Assembly (NCBI GenBank): GCA_963854735.1
Contig: OY978097.1
Location: 744,001 to 808,000 of the forward strand
Reading direction: 5' to 3'
Length of the DNA: 64,000 bases
Origin: Marvania coccoides
Lineage: Eukaryota; Chlorophyta; Trebouxiophyceae; Chlorellales; Chlorellaceae
Position numbers and translations under genes: made by a program. How positions within the stretch are numbered: the stretch's first letter is position 1; the number at the start of each line of letters is the position of its first letter. This document shows, piece after piece, positions 23,614 through 35,552 of the stretch. Under the pieces are notes generated by a model. That model saw only the letters and a list, made by a program, of their open reading frames with translations, did no database searches and was not told the origin of the DNA.

Positions 23614-25668
23614 GGAAGACCATTCTTTTTTATATGTGCTGCTTCCTCCTTTTCTTTTTAAAGTATTTACCGACCGCTTGACTGCGTTGAATAAATTTTG
23701 CCGCCGCCTCGAGCGTGAGACCCCTGTCATCTGTTGAGAGTTCTTTTTCCCTTCTAGTACGTGAGTATTGTTAGTACCTAGAGTGACAGTGTAATGGCAG
23801 TATGGTGTGAGGACAGAGGACAGGCTGTAGGGGCGAAGCCGTTAGCCGACATGACACAGACCATATTTTGCGAGGACGGCGCAATGTACGGGCTAGTGTA
23901 CACCGTTATGTAGACAGCCTCTCACGACAGAATACGGACACCTCGTATTGTATTACCTACAAGTACGGCTTCCCTCTTTCTTCCAATTTGAATTTTTAAA
24001 TTTAAATCGATGAAAATAGTATTTCAAAGAGACGATGTTAGACTTTACCAGCTTAACCGACCTTTGATAAGCATACGGGCTATGTCTGAAATCGGTATTA
24101 GTTGCGTTGAAAAAAAAATGGTGAAAAAACGGTGAAAGATGAAAATGTGTTTAATTAAGCCTGAGTCAAGAGCACCCTGCCGCTTCGGGAGAAGACTACG
24201 CTTGAAAAGAAGGATAAATTTGTAGCCTTGGCTTAGCTGTGCGGTACCCTGCGTACACTACTCAAATTTCAAAATTTGAAACATATTTTCGTAGTGTTGT
24301 TTCTCGGCTCAGACTCTGAGAGGAGCTGCTTTCCATACAAAAAAGCGTGGATGTAGTGCAAATACACTGAACGTATGCGGGATGTCAGCGTACAGGTCCC
24401 TGGAGTATGGAGGTTGTGTCGCCCAACGTCGTGTCCGTGGACGGTACTCTGTTGCATACTCCCTACACACCATACTAGCACGGCTTCATACGCCATCAAT
24501 TCAAGATCCTACGAGAACTACTGCAATTCTGTCTTGCGGTGACTCAAAGCCGCAGTAATTATAGAAGCGGTGTTCAGCCATCCCCAAGCGAATTCTTGCA
24601 AATAATTGGGCTGTTGTGAGAATTGGCGCGTTATCAAGGTTTCAAGGTTTTACAAATGGTAACGTCCACTATCACGGAAAGTATGTATAGTTGCCGAGAG
24701 AAGCTCGGCTGGTCTGGTTTTGTATTTTGCCGCCAGCGGGCAGACGTGGGACCCTGCTGAAGGGAAATTAATGAACATGTGGAGCCATGAAACTGTCAGC
24801 AGCCGAACCTAGAGCATCGGCATGATTTAGGAGTTCATTTCGTCCGCACTGTAGTCCTCATGCCGTGAAGGGGCTCGGCCCGTTCGTTTCTGTCACCAGC
24901 GGCAGCAAACGCTTATACCGCATTCTCGTTTAGAAGAAGGCATGCCAACTGCATTTCTCATGCCCTTGCCGGGTGCTGTATACTCCCTTGCAGAACGCCC
25001 CAATATCTACTGTGAATCCCTTTGCCAGTCTCTAAGCAGTATGAAGGCATGCTGCTCGTGATGAGAGCACGATGGACCTCCTCGCAACCATGCCTGCCTG
25101 TTCTACACCAGTAAAAATGTTCCTAATAATTCAAAATCTGCCGCTGTACACATTCACCAAGTAGTGTCGTTTTAGTCCAGCACAACTAATGGTCCGGCAG
25201 ATTCAGTGCTGTACACTTCAAAGGCTAAAATACACCACAGTAGGGCATGAAATCGGCCGTACTTTGTGAGTACACCAGGTCATTTTTCTTCCTTTCTACT
25301 GATCTGTATGGACAAAACTTAATTGTTTTCTTCTCTCAGAAACCGGCAGGTTAGTCAGAGTCAACGCGGCCCATCTCAAGGCTCTCCAACGCCACTGTTG
25401 GCCCGGAAGCTCCAGGCCTTTCGCCGGCGTTGAGAATCAATTTTTAAAACCTTTACAGCTTCAAAGGTCGCTGGCAGTACAATTTAAGGTAGGCCTGTAT
25501 TGTAGACCGTATTGTAGACCGCGCACAGCGCGGTACACAATACTCAGCCCGTGGTGTGCGCTTGAGTACAAGATGTACAAAGTTGCTCGGTACTCAATCA
25601 GTTACTCCGCGCATCGATTGTACGCTTATTCAGTGCTTCCATACACGCCATACTGTCGGGCTCACACA
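23614..25668. other. Gene-poor intergenic stretch of about 2 kb
   Basis: No exon with GC-rich codon bias, no recognisable protein and no tRNA-like structure seen. A minus-strand frame at 24269-24499 lacks any family resemblance. Near 25498-25525 a 12-nt unit (tattgtagaccg) occurs twice in tandem, followed by gcgcacagcgcgg. Composition is more even than in the surrounding gene-dense DNA, which could mean an old transposon remnant, a regulatory region or a non-coding RNA. Confidence 0.4.
23690..23695 (+). terminator. Candidate polyadenylation signal of PAT1
   Basis: AATAAA about 77 nt after the PAT1 stop codon. Similar AATAAA hexamers follow the MFS carrier (39799-39804) and uS17 (45572-45577), so this hexamer may be in general use here. 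Confidence 0.5.
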
Positions 25669-26653
25669 CTACCAACTTAACTTCATCTCCCACCCCCCAC
25701 CTCCTACCCTCCCAGTAGTGCCAATGAACATGCTGCCAAACGCTGCTTCCAGTGCCTTTTTCTTCTGGAACTCTGGTGTCCAGCCGCTGGCGATGGCCAT
25801 GGCCCTCCACTCCTCTTTGCTCTGCTGCCCAGTGGCTTTTGGGAGGTCCGCTTCGCTGGGAATGGGGGCCAGCGGGGCGGGACCGGCAGCGGGAGGAGGA
25901 GCCCTGCATTTATTGCGAAATAGTAATGAATGAAGATATAATCGGGTGGTATTAACATATATAGTAATTTTCAATTTAGCAAGATAAAAAAAATAGATTA
26001 TGAAATCATCAAAAGGATGTAAAAAATGGCTCACATTGCTGCGCCTGGCAGCATCGTTGCTGTGTACTCCATGCCCTGGTGGGGCTCCGCATCCTGACCG
26101 TCGTGAAACGCTGCCGCTGTGCCGCTGATGCCTGCGCGCTCGGGGCCTGGAATGCCATTGGCAGTCTCCTGGGCTGCCCGTTGCCTCAGGACCTCCACCT
26201 GAAAAATTTGCGGAAAGCAAAAACAGTATATTCGGCCAGCGAAAACAGGCCTGAAAAATAGAAAAAAATACGCTTGCCTTCTTAGCTTCATTCCGGGCTA
26301 TGCTCTCGGCGTTGTTTCGTTTGTATTCGTCGATTTTTGCCTCCATCTCCTTGGCATTCTCCCCCTCCACGAGGTTGAAGACTGCACATGGCAAGCTGGT
26401 TGTTAGCTAAAACTTATTAGCGCGAATAACAGGCATTTGCACCACTCACTGATGTCCTCTCGCTCTTCCAAGTAATCATCGTATTCAGCCTTGTCGACAA
26501 AATCGTCTTCGGTTTTATTGAATCTGCGCAACTTAAAAACGATCATTATATCCACCATGTAAATCCATGAGCATCCACACTCCGTCTGGCTACACAGATC
26601 GCTTACATCGACTCCACACGCAAGCGAATTTGAATTTCTCGCTTGTAATCCAT
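25669..26653 (-). CDS. MAT1 (CDK-activating kinase assembly factor) without RING domain
   Basis: MAT1 bridges CDK7-cyclin H and the TFIIH core. Exons 26653-26607, 26523-26450, 26381-26278, 26198-26035 and 25903-25669 give 207 aa. The family core starts almost at once: REIQIRLRVESIFNKTEDDF, then EYDDYLEEREDIIFNLVEG and the helical NNAESIARNEAKK. The second half is low-complexity with an EEWRAMAIASGW block. The usual N-terminal C3HC4 RING is absent: the start codon lies directly before the core, an in-frame TAA lies 15 nt upstream, and the 275 nt up to the divergent phosphatase gene encode no Cys-rich exon. Intron 3 uses a GC donor (AGAAG|GCAAGC). Confidence 0.82.
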
Positions 26654-26927
26654 GCCCTGTTGGTGTGATTAGATTCGCATTCAATTAAATAAACTTGAGA
26701 TTATGGCAACTGCCGCGACGAAATACTTTTTTAAAATAGTAAATGGAAAACGAAAATGACAAAAGAAATTTTTAAACGCCACACACAGCGGAAAACCCCT
26801 TCAGCTCGCATGATCATTCATTTATTTCCGCATACTTTAAAGCTGCACATCCCTCAGTCACAATCCCCGTTTCCTTGCCAGAGAGTCACATTTCCTTGAA
26901 ATTCAATTCTTTCAACACCGGAAACAT

Positions 26928-27738
26928 ATGGGGGTGCATCTATCCGGCGTGGTTGCCGCGGCAGCCACGCTCCCTGCGCTAGCAGCCTTCACCCTGCGAC
27001 GCGTCCTTCCTTTCCCCGCCGTTTTCGTCCTCACCCACGTTGCCGTCGCCGGCTTCACCGTCTCTGTGGCCGCCACCGACGCCATGGCGCGCCATTCCAC
27101 CTGGATCCTGGGCAAGCGCAAGGATGGCACTATCAGCCCCCTCTCCCTCGCCATTTTCTGGCCGTACCACCTCGGTCTGCGAGCCAAGCTCGCCATTCAG
27201 CGCCGAGTTTCTTCCGAGCCTGCCTGGGACCGTATCAACCAGACGCCGTACTACCTGGGCGCGTGGCCTTCTGAGGAGGCGCTTGTTCCCACCGCTCACG
27301 TTGCTGTGCTGGACGTAACTTGCGAGCTGCCGCTGCAGGTTCAGCCTCCGGCTTACAAACTTTTGCCCGTGTGGGACACCCACAGTGAGATATTAGTGCC
27401 TGGCATATATTTCCGTTCTTTTCAGTTGCCTTATTTCTCTTCTTTAATCACCGTTTAATGTCATTTTTTGTGCAGGCCCCCTTCCGCACCAGATCGACGC
27501 GGGCGTGGCGTGGGCGCAGCAGCAGGAGCGGGAGGGCCGAGGCATTTTAGTGCACTGCGCCCACGGCCACGGACGCTCCGCCACCGTGCTTTGCGCCATT
27601 CTGATCGCCAACGGGAAGGCAGGGACGGTGGCGCAAGCGGAGGCCATGCTGAAGCGATACCGCCCCCGGGTGAGGCTGAACAGGAGGCAGAAGGCAGGAA
27701 TTGAGGAGTGGTTTAAGCTCCGACACAAGGCCACGTAA
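26928..27738 (+). CDS. Membrane-anchored dual-specificity protein phosphatase
   Basis: Exons 26928-27384 and 27476-27738 give 239 aa. The N-terminal 50 residues contain two hydrophobic segments likely to anchor the protein. A block ILGKRKDGTISPLS, PYHLGLRAKL and YYLGAWPSEE follows, shared in my memory with plant and algal small DSPs. The active site is HCAHGHGRS (Cys about 180, Arg about 186), a full CX5R signature. The general acid could be Asp in the WDTHS loop, which is split by the intron. The substrate, protein or lipid phosphate, is unknown. Divergent from MAT1 with about 275 bp between starts. Confidence 0.85.
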
Positions 27739-28005
27739 AATAAAAATAGCGTTGTACATAAGATGGCGTTTACTTTACTAATTGGCCAAAAGGCTTGAGT
27801 AGGCGGTCTTATTTTTATTAATTTTTAATTTCATTATTATTACTATACGTCTTTTACTCTTTATCTACACTACGAGCGCTGGAGAACCCGTGAAAATTAC
27901 TGAACTAAAAAAATGGGTAGGAGCACTTTAGAATAAAACACTTGAATATTTTAAGGTTTGTTTTTAATATCATATCATGCGACCATGATGCACTATTGCC
28001 AGCTG

Positions 28006-30927
28006 TCACAGCTCCTCGTGCCGGGCAGGCCCATCGGTATCCGTTCTTTCCAGCGACGGAGCAGCAGCCTCTACGCTGCCGCCATCAATGCTGCCCACGG
28101 CCGGGATAGCCGACGGCGTATTACCTGCCCTAGGTGCTCTTGCAGCCGGCGCAGGAGCAGCGTCGATGCTGCTGTGCACGTCGGTTTTCGCCACCGGCGC
28201 TGCAGGAGGCACCGCCTTCACCGTGCCGTTGCCTGCGTCAGGCGGCAGTTCCTGCAGCGTGCCTTCCGACCGCTGCTCCACCACTGCGGTGTACAGCAGC
28301 GCCTTTCCCAGCTCCCACAGCTCGTAGTCTGCTTTATTCAACGCTTTGATGCGCTCTAGCACTGCCGCGTCCACCTGCTTGCGTGCCTCAGAGGTGAAGG
28401 CGAACGACTCCAGCCAGGGGGTGGTGAGGTCCTTGAACGCGGTGCGGCGCTTGTTGGAGGCCCTGGAGGTCGCGCCCTGTGGAAGGAGGAAAGAAGGGGG
28501 AAAAAATTAAAAGGTTGATGTAATGATGAAGAAGAAGAGCACCGGAGAGGAAACACCACAGGAAGGGAGGGGAGAAGCAATGAAAATGAAGCATGGATAT
28601 AGAAACGAACCACGAATCATATATACTGTACTTCACGCACTACAATACATAATTCATGAGCTATATATATATATATTTATATACTTATATATAGATATTT
28701 ATATATACTTTTTTTATATACTTTTTTTTCCCCCTTACGTGAGAGCACTTTCTGTACGTCGTTCCCAGGGGCGTCGCTTCGTCAAAATCGCTCTCCGGCA
28801 TGATCAGCTTGGCCCTGCCCTGCGGAGTGGCAGGGCCCTTCACCTCAGGGATCGCTTTCAAAGCGTCGATGTCAGCTTGCAGTCTGTCCCGCTTTTGCTG
28901 CATTGCAAACACCTTGGCGTCCAATTTCTCAATCTCCTCAGCCCAAGGACTATCGATCTTCACGTCCTGCTGCTCTTCTTGCCCGCCGCCAGCTGCCTGC
29001 TTCCCGCTGCTCTTTCCTCCTTTCTTTTTGGTTCCGCCGTCTGTTGAGAGCAAAACTGCCTCCGCTGCCTCTGCCACAGGCGGCCACCCGCCGGTCAGCG
29101 ACCGCAACCACCCCCCTAAATTGGCGGCAATGTCGCTGAGGTGGCCTCGCACTGCTGCTGCAGCCAGCTGGCTTCCTCCTGCTGCCGTTACCACTCCCGC
29201 CGCTTCTTCAACCGCTTCACCACTTTTGTCGCTGTTTTTTTCTGCCTCCACAGACACATCAGCCGCACCACCATCAGTGCCACCGTCTCCGCCCGTCTCT
29301 CCCTCCTTGCGCGCCGCCTCCTCGTCCAGCCACTTTTCTTCGTTTTCAACCAGCTCCGCCAATTTCGGCTCCTGCGTCTTCAAATTCCTCTGCAGCGACT
29401 CCAGCTCCTTCTCCAGGTTCACCAGCTTGCGCCGCGCCTCCAGCACGCTCATTTTCACCATTTTCCCAGCCGGCGCGTCCACCGTCGCGTTGAATTCAAC
29501 TTCTCGTGTCCAGTCGAATCCCTCCTCGTCATAGCTAAACATGTTCTTCGCCACGCTGCGGTACGACTTCGCCTTCAAATCATGCCCCAGCCCAGCGGCC
29601 AGAGAGGCAACCGAAGTGTCCAGCTCTTCGGTAAGGCCGACGTGCCGCATGGAGCGCAGCCGAGCCTTGGCCAGCCCCACCAGGCGCTTCCTGGCGGCCA
29701 GATCCGAGAAGTAGCACTCTCGCAGCGGGCGCGCATCCCTCCAGTGCGAGTAGTTCGTCAGCCCAAGTATCTGCGGTGAGTTAAGGTGGTGGGCGTTCAG
29801 GCGGCGCAATGGTAATGATAACAGCAGTCCATCAAGTTGCATGGAGAATAGAGGGAATATCAAGACCATTCAAGCGACTCCAAAAGGGTTTAAGTGTGTT
29901 TCATAACAGTATATGTAAATAAACGTTGTTTTTCCCCTCTCCAAACCGACCTGCAGGGTAGAGCCATCGTGGATGAGCTCCCACGCGACGGGCGTCTCAA
30001 TCCACTCATCTAGCGGCATCACCAGGGGGTTGGAGTACGGATCCAGGGTGGCGTTAGCTTGGGGCAGCTCCCACAACGAATGATTAAGTTTGGCGTTGAA
30101 GTAGTAGGTGCGGTTGGAAGCGTCGTCTACGTAAGATTGCCACAGGCGGGGGCGCCGGCTATTGGGCGCGTCCGCTGCCCTGTTCAAACTCGCCATCTGC
30201 GAATGAAGAAAACCACCAGAAAATAAGAAATATTGTGCGTAAATTTTAAATCGTGCGTGTTTTCCACTTGCCCTTCTTCTGATGTCCCTGCGGAACCACG
30301 GTACCAGGTGCGACCACGGCCACACGTTGAGGGTGCTGACAAACGAGGTGTTTTTGGCGCTCGCTTCGTACTTTTCCTCGCCCACTTTGATGCGCCGAGA
30401 AGCCACCTCCACTGCAAACTCGTAGGCGCTGAGAACGCGGGAAACGGGGTTACGCAGCTGCGTGATCACCTCCGTGTTCTCAGGCAGTTGCTGAAGAAGG
30501 AGGGAAACGAAATTTGTGAGAAAATTTGGCGGTTGAGGGTTGGAACTTTATGCAATAACTGGGAGGGTGGTGGTTGTTGAGACGAGCTTTATAATCTCAC
30601 CGAAATTAGGCTGTAGTCGTCGTGGCTGACCAGGTAACGGCAGCCCTCCTGGCTGATGTTGAGCCTGAGGAAGTCGTACGAGGGGGCACACCGCTCCCTT
30701 GGAGGCAGCGCCGCTCGCAGGAAACAGGTGGCGTACGTCTTGCCGGCGGTGCGGGGGACGTGTAGGAAGAAGATGAAGGCGCTGGAGATGTTGGACGCGG
30801 TGACGTGCCTACCATGCTCCCTCTCATAATGATCAACGAGGGTGCGACAGGACGGCTGTACCCTCGACAGCGCGCAGGCAGTCTGGTGCAGTGCTGATAT
30901 GAGAGTAAATAAATAGAATTGCTTCAT
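28006..30927 (-). CDS. Plant-type tyrosylprotein sulfotransferase with WW insertion and C-terminal HEEL
   Basis: Transfers sulfate from PAPS to tyrosines of secreted peptides or proteins in the secretory pathway. Exons 30927-30601, 30490-30272, 30196-29951, 29770-28739 and 28476-28006 give 764 aa. A signal peptide (1-20) precedes the PAPS loop HVPRTAGKTY (about 56-65), SHDDYS and the second PAPS motif QLRNPVSRVLSAYEF (about 120-134). Exon 3 encodes a WW-like module (W201, YYFN, W224, P227) bearing two N-glycosylation sequons. The plant-type second half follows (AWELIHDG, GLTNYS, MRHVGLTEE), then a long Ala/Glu/Lys insertion and a C-terminal helix (KRRTAFKDL). No C-terminal membrane anchor is seen; the chain ends in HEEL. 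Intron 2 is GC-AG. Confidence 0.87.
28662..28720. repeat. AT-rich microsatellite in sulfotransferase intron 4
   Basis: Runs of (TA)n broken by t-runs, wholly inside the intron between exons ending at 28739 and starting at 28476. Probably simple-sequence drift. Confidence 0.8.
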
Positions 30928-31292
30928 CCTCGGTCACATGAGCAACATCTAAAGTCCAATATTATTGATCACGCCCTAGCATTAAGAAGTCTCTTGAACT
31001 GGGAGCTGACGGTCTTCTGAATGTAACAACGCGTTTTAAAATAAAATGTGTATAGACGATGCGTTGCACAAGAGAGATCAGTTGGCAGCTGCAGCTGGTT
31101 TGTGAAGGAAACATATAATTTTGATCGCTTTACAGCCTTCCTTTTCAATATAAATTTTATAATAAATTTTGCGAAACGTTGATCAACTTCATATTGCGCT
31201 GGGAAGCGGCGCACACGCTCTCCACTCATAATTTCATCACAAACTCCTCGAATTAAATCCCTTCTCGCGCCTGGCTGGGACCCACATCCACC

Positions 31293-34248
31293 ATGTCGCG
31301 AATCCCGGGGAAGCCGGTGCTCCCACCGGGCGTCAAAATCGATTTCAACGCCCTGAAACCGCCTCCAGGCTACGTTCCAGGCGCCGGCCGTGGCGCCGCT
31401 GGCTTCACCACTCGTTCTGACATTGGGCCCTCCATGCCAGCCCCCGACATGCCTCACGACGACGCCCCCGCGGCGGAGAAGGACGACGCCGCCGCTGACG
31501 CTAAATTTGACGAGTTTATGGGGAACGACACCGGCGTGTTTGCAGGCGGGGCAATGGACGAAGAGGACCGCGAAGCGGACCAAGTGTGGGACCAGATCGA
31601 CGAGCGGATGGACGAGCGGCGACGGGCGCGGCGAGAAGCCAAAGAAAAGGAAGAGATGGAGCGGTTTCGGCTTGAAAATCCCAAGATCAGTGAGCAGTTT
31701 GCCGATCTGAAGCGCAAGCTGAGCGAGCTGACGGCGGCGGAGTGGGAGGCGGTGCCCGACATCGGCGACTACACCGCCAAAAAGAAGCGCATGCAGCAGT
31801 TTATGCCGGTGCCAGACTCCCTGTTAGCTCGTGCCGCCGCCGCTAGCGAGACTGTCACCGCTCTGGACGCCTCAGCCATGGCCGGTGGGCTGACCACCCC
31901 CGCAGGCGGCGCCACCACAGACCTCACCGCCATTGGCGCCGGGCGCAACACCGTGGTGCAGCTGAAGCTCGATCGAATGGCTGATTCAGTGTCTGGACAG
32001 ACGGTGGTGGACCCCAAGGGCTACCTCACAGATATGAAGTCTGTGACCCTGAAATCTGATGCAGAAATCTCCGACATCAAGAAGGCGCGGCTGCTGCTGA
32101 AGTCTGTGATCAACACCAACCCGAAGCACGCTCCAGGGTGGATTGCGGCGGCCAGGCTGGAGGAGGTGGCGGGGCGGCTGGCGCAGGCGCGGGAGCTGAT
32201 CCTGAAGGGGTGTGAGCTGTGCCCGGGCGCGGAGGACGTATGGCTGGAGGCTGCGAGGCTGCAGACGCCGGAGAACGGCAAGGCGATATTGGCGCGAGGG
32301 GTGGCAGCGCTGCCAGACTCGGTGAAACTGTGGATGGCGGCGGCGAGGCTGGAGGAGGGGGACGCGGCGCGGAAGCGCGTGCTGCTGCGCGCCCTGGAGC
32401 GTATCCCGCAGAGCGTGAAGCTGTGGAAGGCGGTCGTGGAAATGTCTGAGGAAGACGATGCCAGGATTCTGCTGGTGAGTGATGCACGTATCATTCATTT
32501 ATAAATATAATTTTGGGTTAATTTAGATAAGTGCATTTATGATTCAGCGTTCGTGGCGTTGTTCTCTACATTTTTTATTTTTTTTTAAAGGTACCTATCA
32601 TTTTTTATTTTTTATTTTTGCCGTTAATTACCACACGCTCATCGTTTTACCCTTTCCCTTTTCTTGCGTGCAGTCCCGGGCGGTGGAGTGCTGCCCCCAG
32701 CACGTGGAGCTGTGGCTGGCGCTGGCGCGGCTGGAGACGTACAAGAGCGCCCAGAAGGTGCTGAATCGCGCGCGCCAAGCTGTGCCCACCTCCGCCGAGG
32801 TTTGGATCACCGCTTCAAAGCTGGAAGAAAGCGCGGGAAACGCCGCCATGCCCGCCAAGGTCATTCCGCGTGGCATCAAATCGCTGATGGCCAACGGGGT
32901 TGCGGTGGACCGCGACTGGTGGCTGAAAGAAGCGGAAGCAGCTGAAAAAGCGACACCACCAATGCCGGCAACCTGCAAATCGATCGTGGCGGAGGTTGTG
33001 GACGTGGGGATCGAAGAGGAGGACCGGCAGCGCACCTGGCTGGCGGACGCGGAGGAGCTGGAGCGACGGGGGGCGGTGGAAACCGCGAGGGCGATTTATG
33101 CGAGAGCATTGGCCGCCTTCCCGGGACAGGCGGGCATCTGGCGTCGGGCTGCGGACCTGGAGAAGGCGCACGGCAGCGCGGAGAGTCTGGACGCGTTGCT
33201 AAAGAAGGCAGTGCAGTACTGCCCACAATCAGAGGTACTGTGGTTGATCGCCGCAAAAGAAAAGTGGCTCTCTGGTGATATCGCCGCCGCCAGGTCGATT
33301 CTGGAGGAGGCGTTCGTGCGCAACCCCGACTCTGAAGACATTTGGCTGGCGGCGTTCAAGGTGGAGTTTGAGTCGGGCGAGCTGCAGCGCGCTAGGCTGA
33401 TTTTAGCCAAGGCTCGAGACCATCCGCCCGCCAGCACCCCGAGGGTGTGGATGAAGAGCGCGGTGTTGGAGAGAGCCGCAGGGGACGCTGCCGCGGAACG
33501 GGGGCTGCTGCAGGAGGGGCTGGAGCGGTTCCCTGGCGCGTGGAAGCTGCATTTAATGAAGGGGCAGCTGGAGGAACGGGCGGGGGCGCTGGATGCGGCA
33601 AGAGCGGCGTATACGGCGGGCGTGCGGGCGTGCCCCGACTGCGTGCCGCTGTGGACGGCGTCCGCGCGGCTGGAGGAGCGCGCGGGGGGCTTGCTGGGCA
33701 AGGCTCGAGCGATTTTGGAACAGGCGAGACTGAAAAATCCGAAGAACGAGCTGCTGTGGCTGGCGGCGGTGCGTACGGAGGCGCGCGCCGGCAACGACCG
33801 AATCGCGGAGACCCTGATGGCGAAGTCGCTGCAGGAGTGCCCCACAAGCGGCGTGCTGTGGGCTGAGAGCGTCAGCATGGCTGCCCGTCCGCAGCGGAAA
33901 GGACGGTCGGTGGACGCGCTGAAGCGGTGCCATGACGACCCGCACGTGATCAACGCCGTGGCCAAGCTGTTTTGGCAGGAGCGCAAGGTAGACAAGGCGC
34001 GAAACTGGCTAACAAAAGCGGTGACAATTGACCCAGACAACGGCGACTTCTGGGCGCACCTGTACAAGTTTGAGTGCCAGCATGGCACGCCGGAGGCTGC
34101 GGCAGACGTGGCGGCGAAGTGCGTGGCCAAAGAGCCGCACCACGGGGAGCGATGGCAGGCGATGGCCAAGGACCCGGCAAATGCTGGATTATTGGTGGAA
34201 GCCACGCTGAAAAGGGTTGCTGCTGACTTGGAAACTGTGACTAAATGA
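31293..34248 (+). CDS. PRPF6: PRPF6/Prp6 (STA1), U5 snRNP tri-snRNP bridge protein
   Basis: HAT-repeat scaffold joining U5 and U4/U6 snRNPs. Exons 31293-32474 and 32674-34248 give 918 aa, close to the human length. The N-terminal PRP1_N region is clear: GYVPGAGRGAAGFTTRSDIGP and DEEDREADQVWDQIDERMDERR. From about residue 270 the chain is a series of HAT repeats with W at the expected positions (APGWIAAARLEE, EDVWLEAARL, KLWMAAARLE). The start has a good context (ccaccATG). Divergent from the sulfotransferase with about 365 bp between starts. Confidence 0.95.
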
Positions 34249-34340
34249 AATATTACACGAAGTAATGGTACTGATAAAGAAATAGTACATTTAAAATTTG
34301 GTTGCTGCGGGAAAAAAATAAAATAGTTTATTTTAGTTTT

Positions 34341-35552
34341 TTATTTGAGCAAAGAAGCAATGGTTGAGTCAGTTTTTATCATGGACTGTACCGCTGCCGT
34401 CTGCGCTTTGTCTACAGCGTTCCGGGCGTCCGCGTTCCACGCCAAGCTGCCGCCTGACAGCACCGCTGCCTTCTCCGCTGAACGCTCCTCTTTCAAAGCC
34501 TCAACCCAGGCCTTCAGCGCGTTGGTTTCGTCTAGCACTGCATCCACACCCTTCAGCACTGTCTTCTGGCCGCTATCCGACACATCTTCACCACTTCCCG
34601 CCCCTTCTATTACTTGAATTCTCGTTTCTTCCACTGCCGCCGCTGCCCTCACCCCCCGCAGCACCTGCAGCTGCAGCGCAGCCAGTAGGGGCCTGGTGGG
34701 CGCACGCACGGTGACCAGCGTCGTTTCTGTGCCATTCGAAGTGCTGCTGCTGCTGTAACTGATCTCTCCCAGAGCACCGTCGTCACCCACTGCCCAAGTT
34801 TTTTTACACGCCTCAGCCAAGTCGCGCTGCGGCAGCATGGTGCAGCGCTCGATCTGGAGCAGCGTGTGAGCGATCCAGCCGCTGACGGCGTGTTCCCGCG
34901 CGCAGGTCACCGCCATTTCGGCCGAAAACGCCCAGAGTTTAACAGCACCACTGCTGCCGCCGATGAATAAACTGCTGCTGTTGCTGCTGTGCTCGATTGC
35001 CACCTGCTGCAGCCACCGCACCGGGTCGACATCGAGCTTCCCAGCTGGCACCGCAGCTAGCAACTGCCCCTCCGGCGACTGCAGCAGCGCAAAGACCTGC
35101 GCTGGGGCAGCCAGCGCTTCTGCCGCTGCTGTCGATTGTATTCTCACTTCTGCCGCTGCCGCCAGGGTTCCTTCTTCTCCGCTGCTGCCGGTTGGAGCTC
35201 TGGCTGGAATGGATGCGCAGGAGATGGAAGGATGCACCACCAACACGCTGGCGTGAGCACCTAAGCAAGAAAAATCGGCAGGGAGATTTTCGAGGCGCAC
35301 GGTGACGGTCCACCCCCCAGCGGTAGGCGCTGCCGTCATTGATGACTGCAGGTTGCCTACGCCGCTGAGCGTCGCTGCGCAGTGGACGCCCAGGACGCTC
35401 CAGCCAGTTTGAACGAGGCGCGTCTTGGCGTCACGCTGCCGTTGGAGCTGCTGGAGCTGCTGCTGAGTGTCCTCAACCTGCCGGCGCAACGCGGTGGCCA
35501 TCTGGTGCAGCGCTCCAGATGGAGTGCCGTCCGTTTGCATTGGCGACGTCAT
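34341..35552 (-). CDS. Uncharacterised intronless 403-aa protein
   Basis: I do not recognise it. It is a single open frame from ATG at 35552 to TAA with strong GC-rich codon bias. Residues about 15-50 form a Gln-rich coiled coil (LRRQVEDTQQQLQQLQRQRD). The middle alternates short beta-like stretches (WTVTVRLENLP, SLFIGGSSGAVKLWAF), which might be a small beta-rich domain. The last 100 residues are helical. Ser and Ala runs are frequent. No membrane segment or signal peptide is evident. It is convergent with PRPF6 (about 90 bp between stops). Confidence 0.7.
   Translation of the reverse strand: MTSPMQTDGTPSGALHQMATALRRQVEDTQQQLQQLQRQRDAKTRLVQTGWSVLGVHCAATLSGVGNLQSSMTAAPTAGGWTVTVRLENLPADFSCLGAHASVLVVHPSISCASIPARAPTGSSGEEGTLAAAAEVRIQSTAAAEALAAPAQVFALLQSPEGQLLAAVPAGKLDVDPVRWLQQVAIEHSSNSSSLFIGGSSGAVKLWAFSAEMAVTCAREHAVSGWIAHTLLQIERCTMLPQRDLAEACKKTWAVGDDGALGEISYSSSSTSNGTETTLVTVRAPTRPLLAALQLQVLRGVRAAAAVEETRIQVIEGAGSGEDVSDSGQKTVLKGVDAVLDETNALKAWVEALKEERSAEKAAVLSGGSLAWNADARNAVDKAQTAAVQSMIKTDSTIASLLK

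Noticed and set aside
24269..24499. 76-aa minus-strand frame in the gene desert
   Set aside because: No coding bias, no similarity and no splice partners seen.
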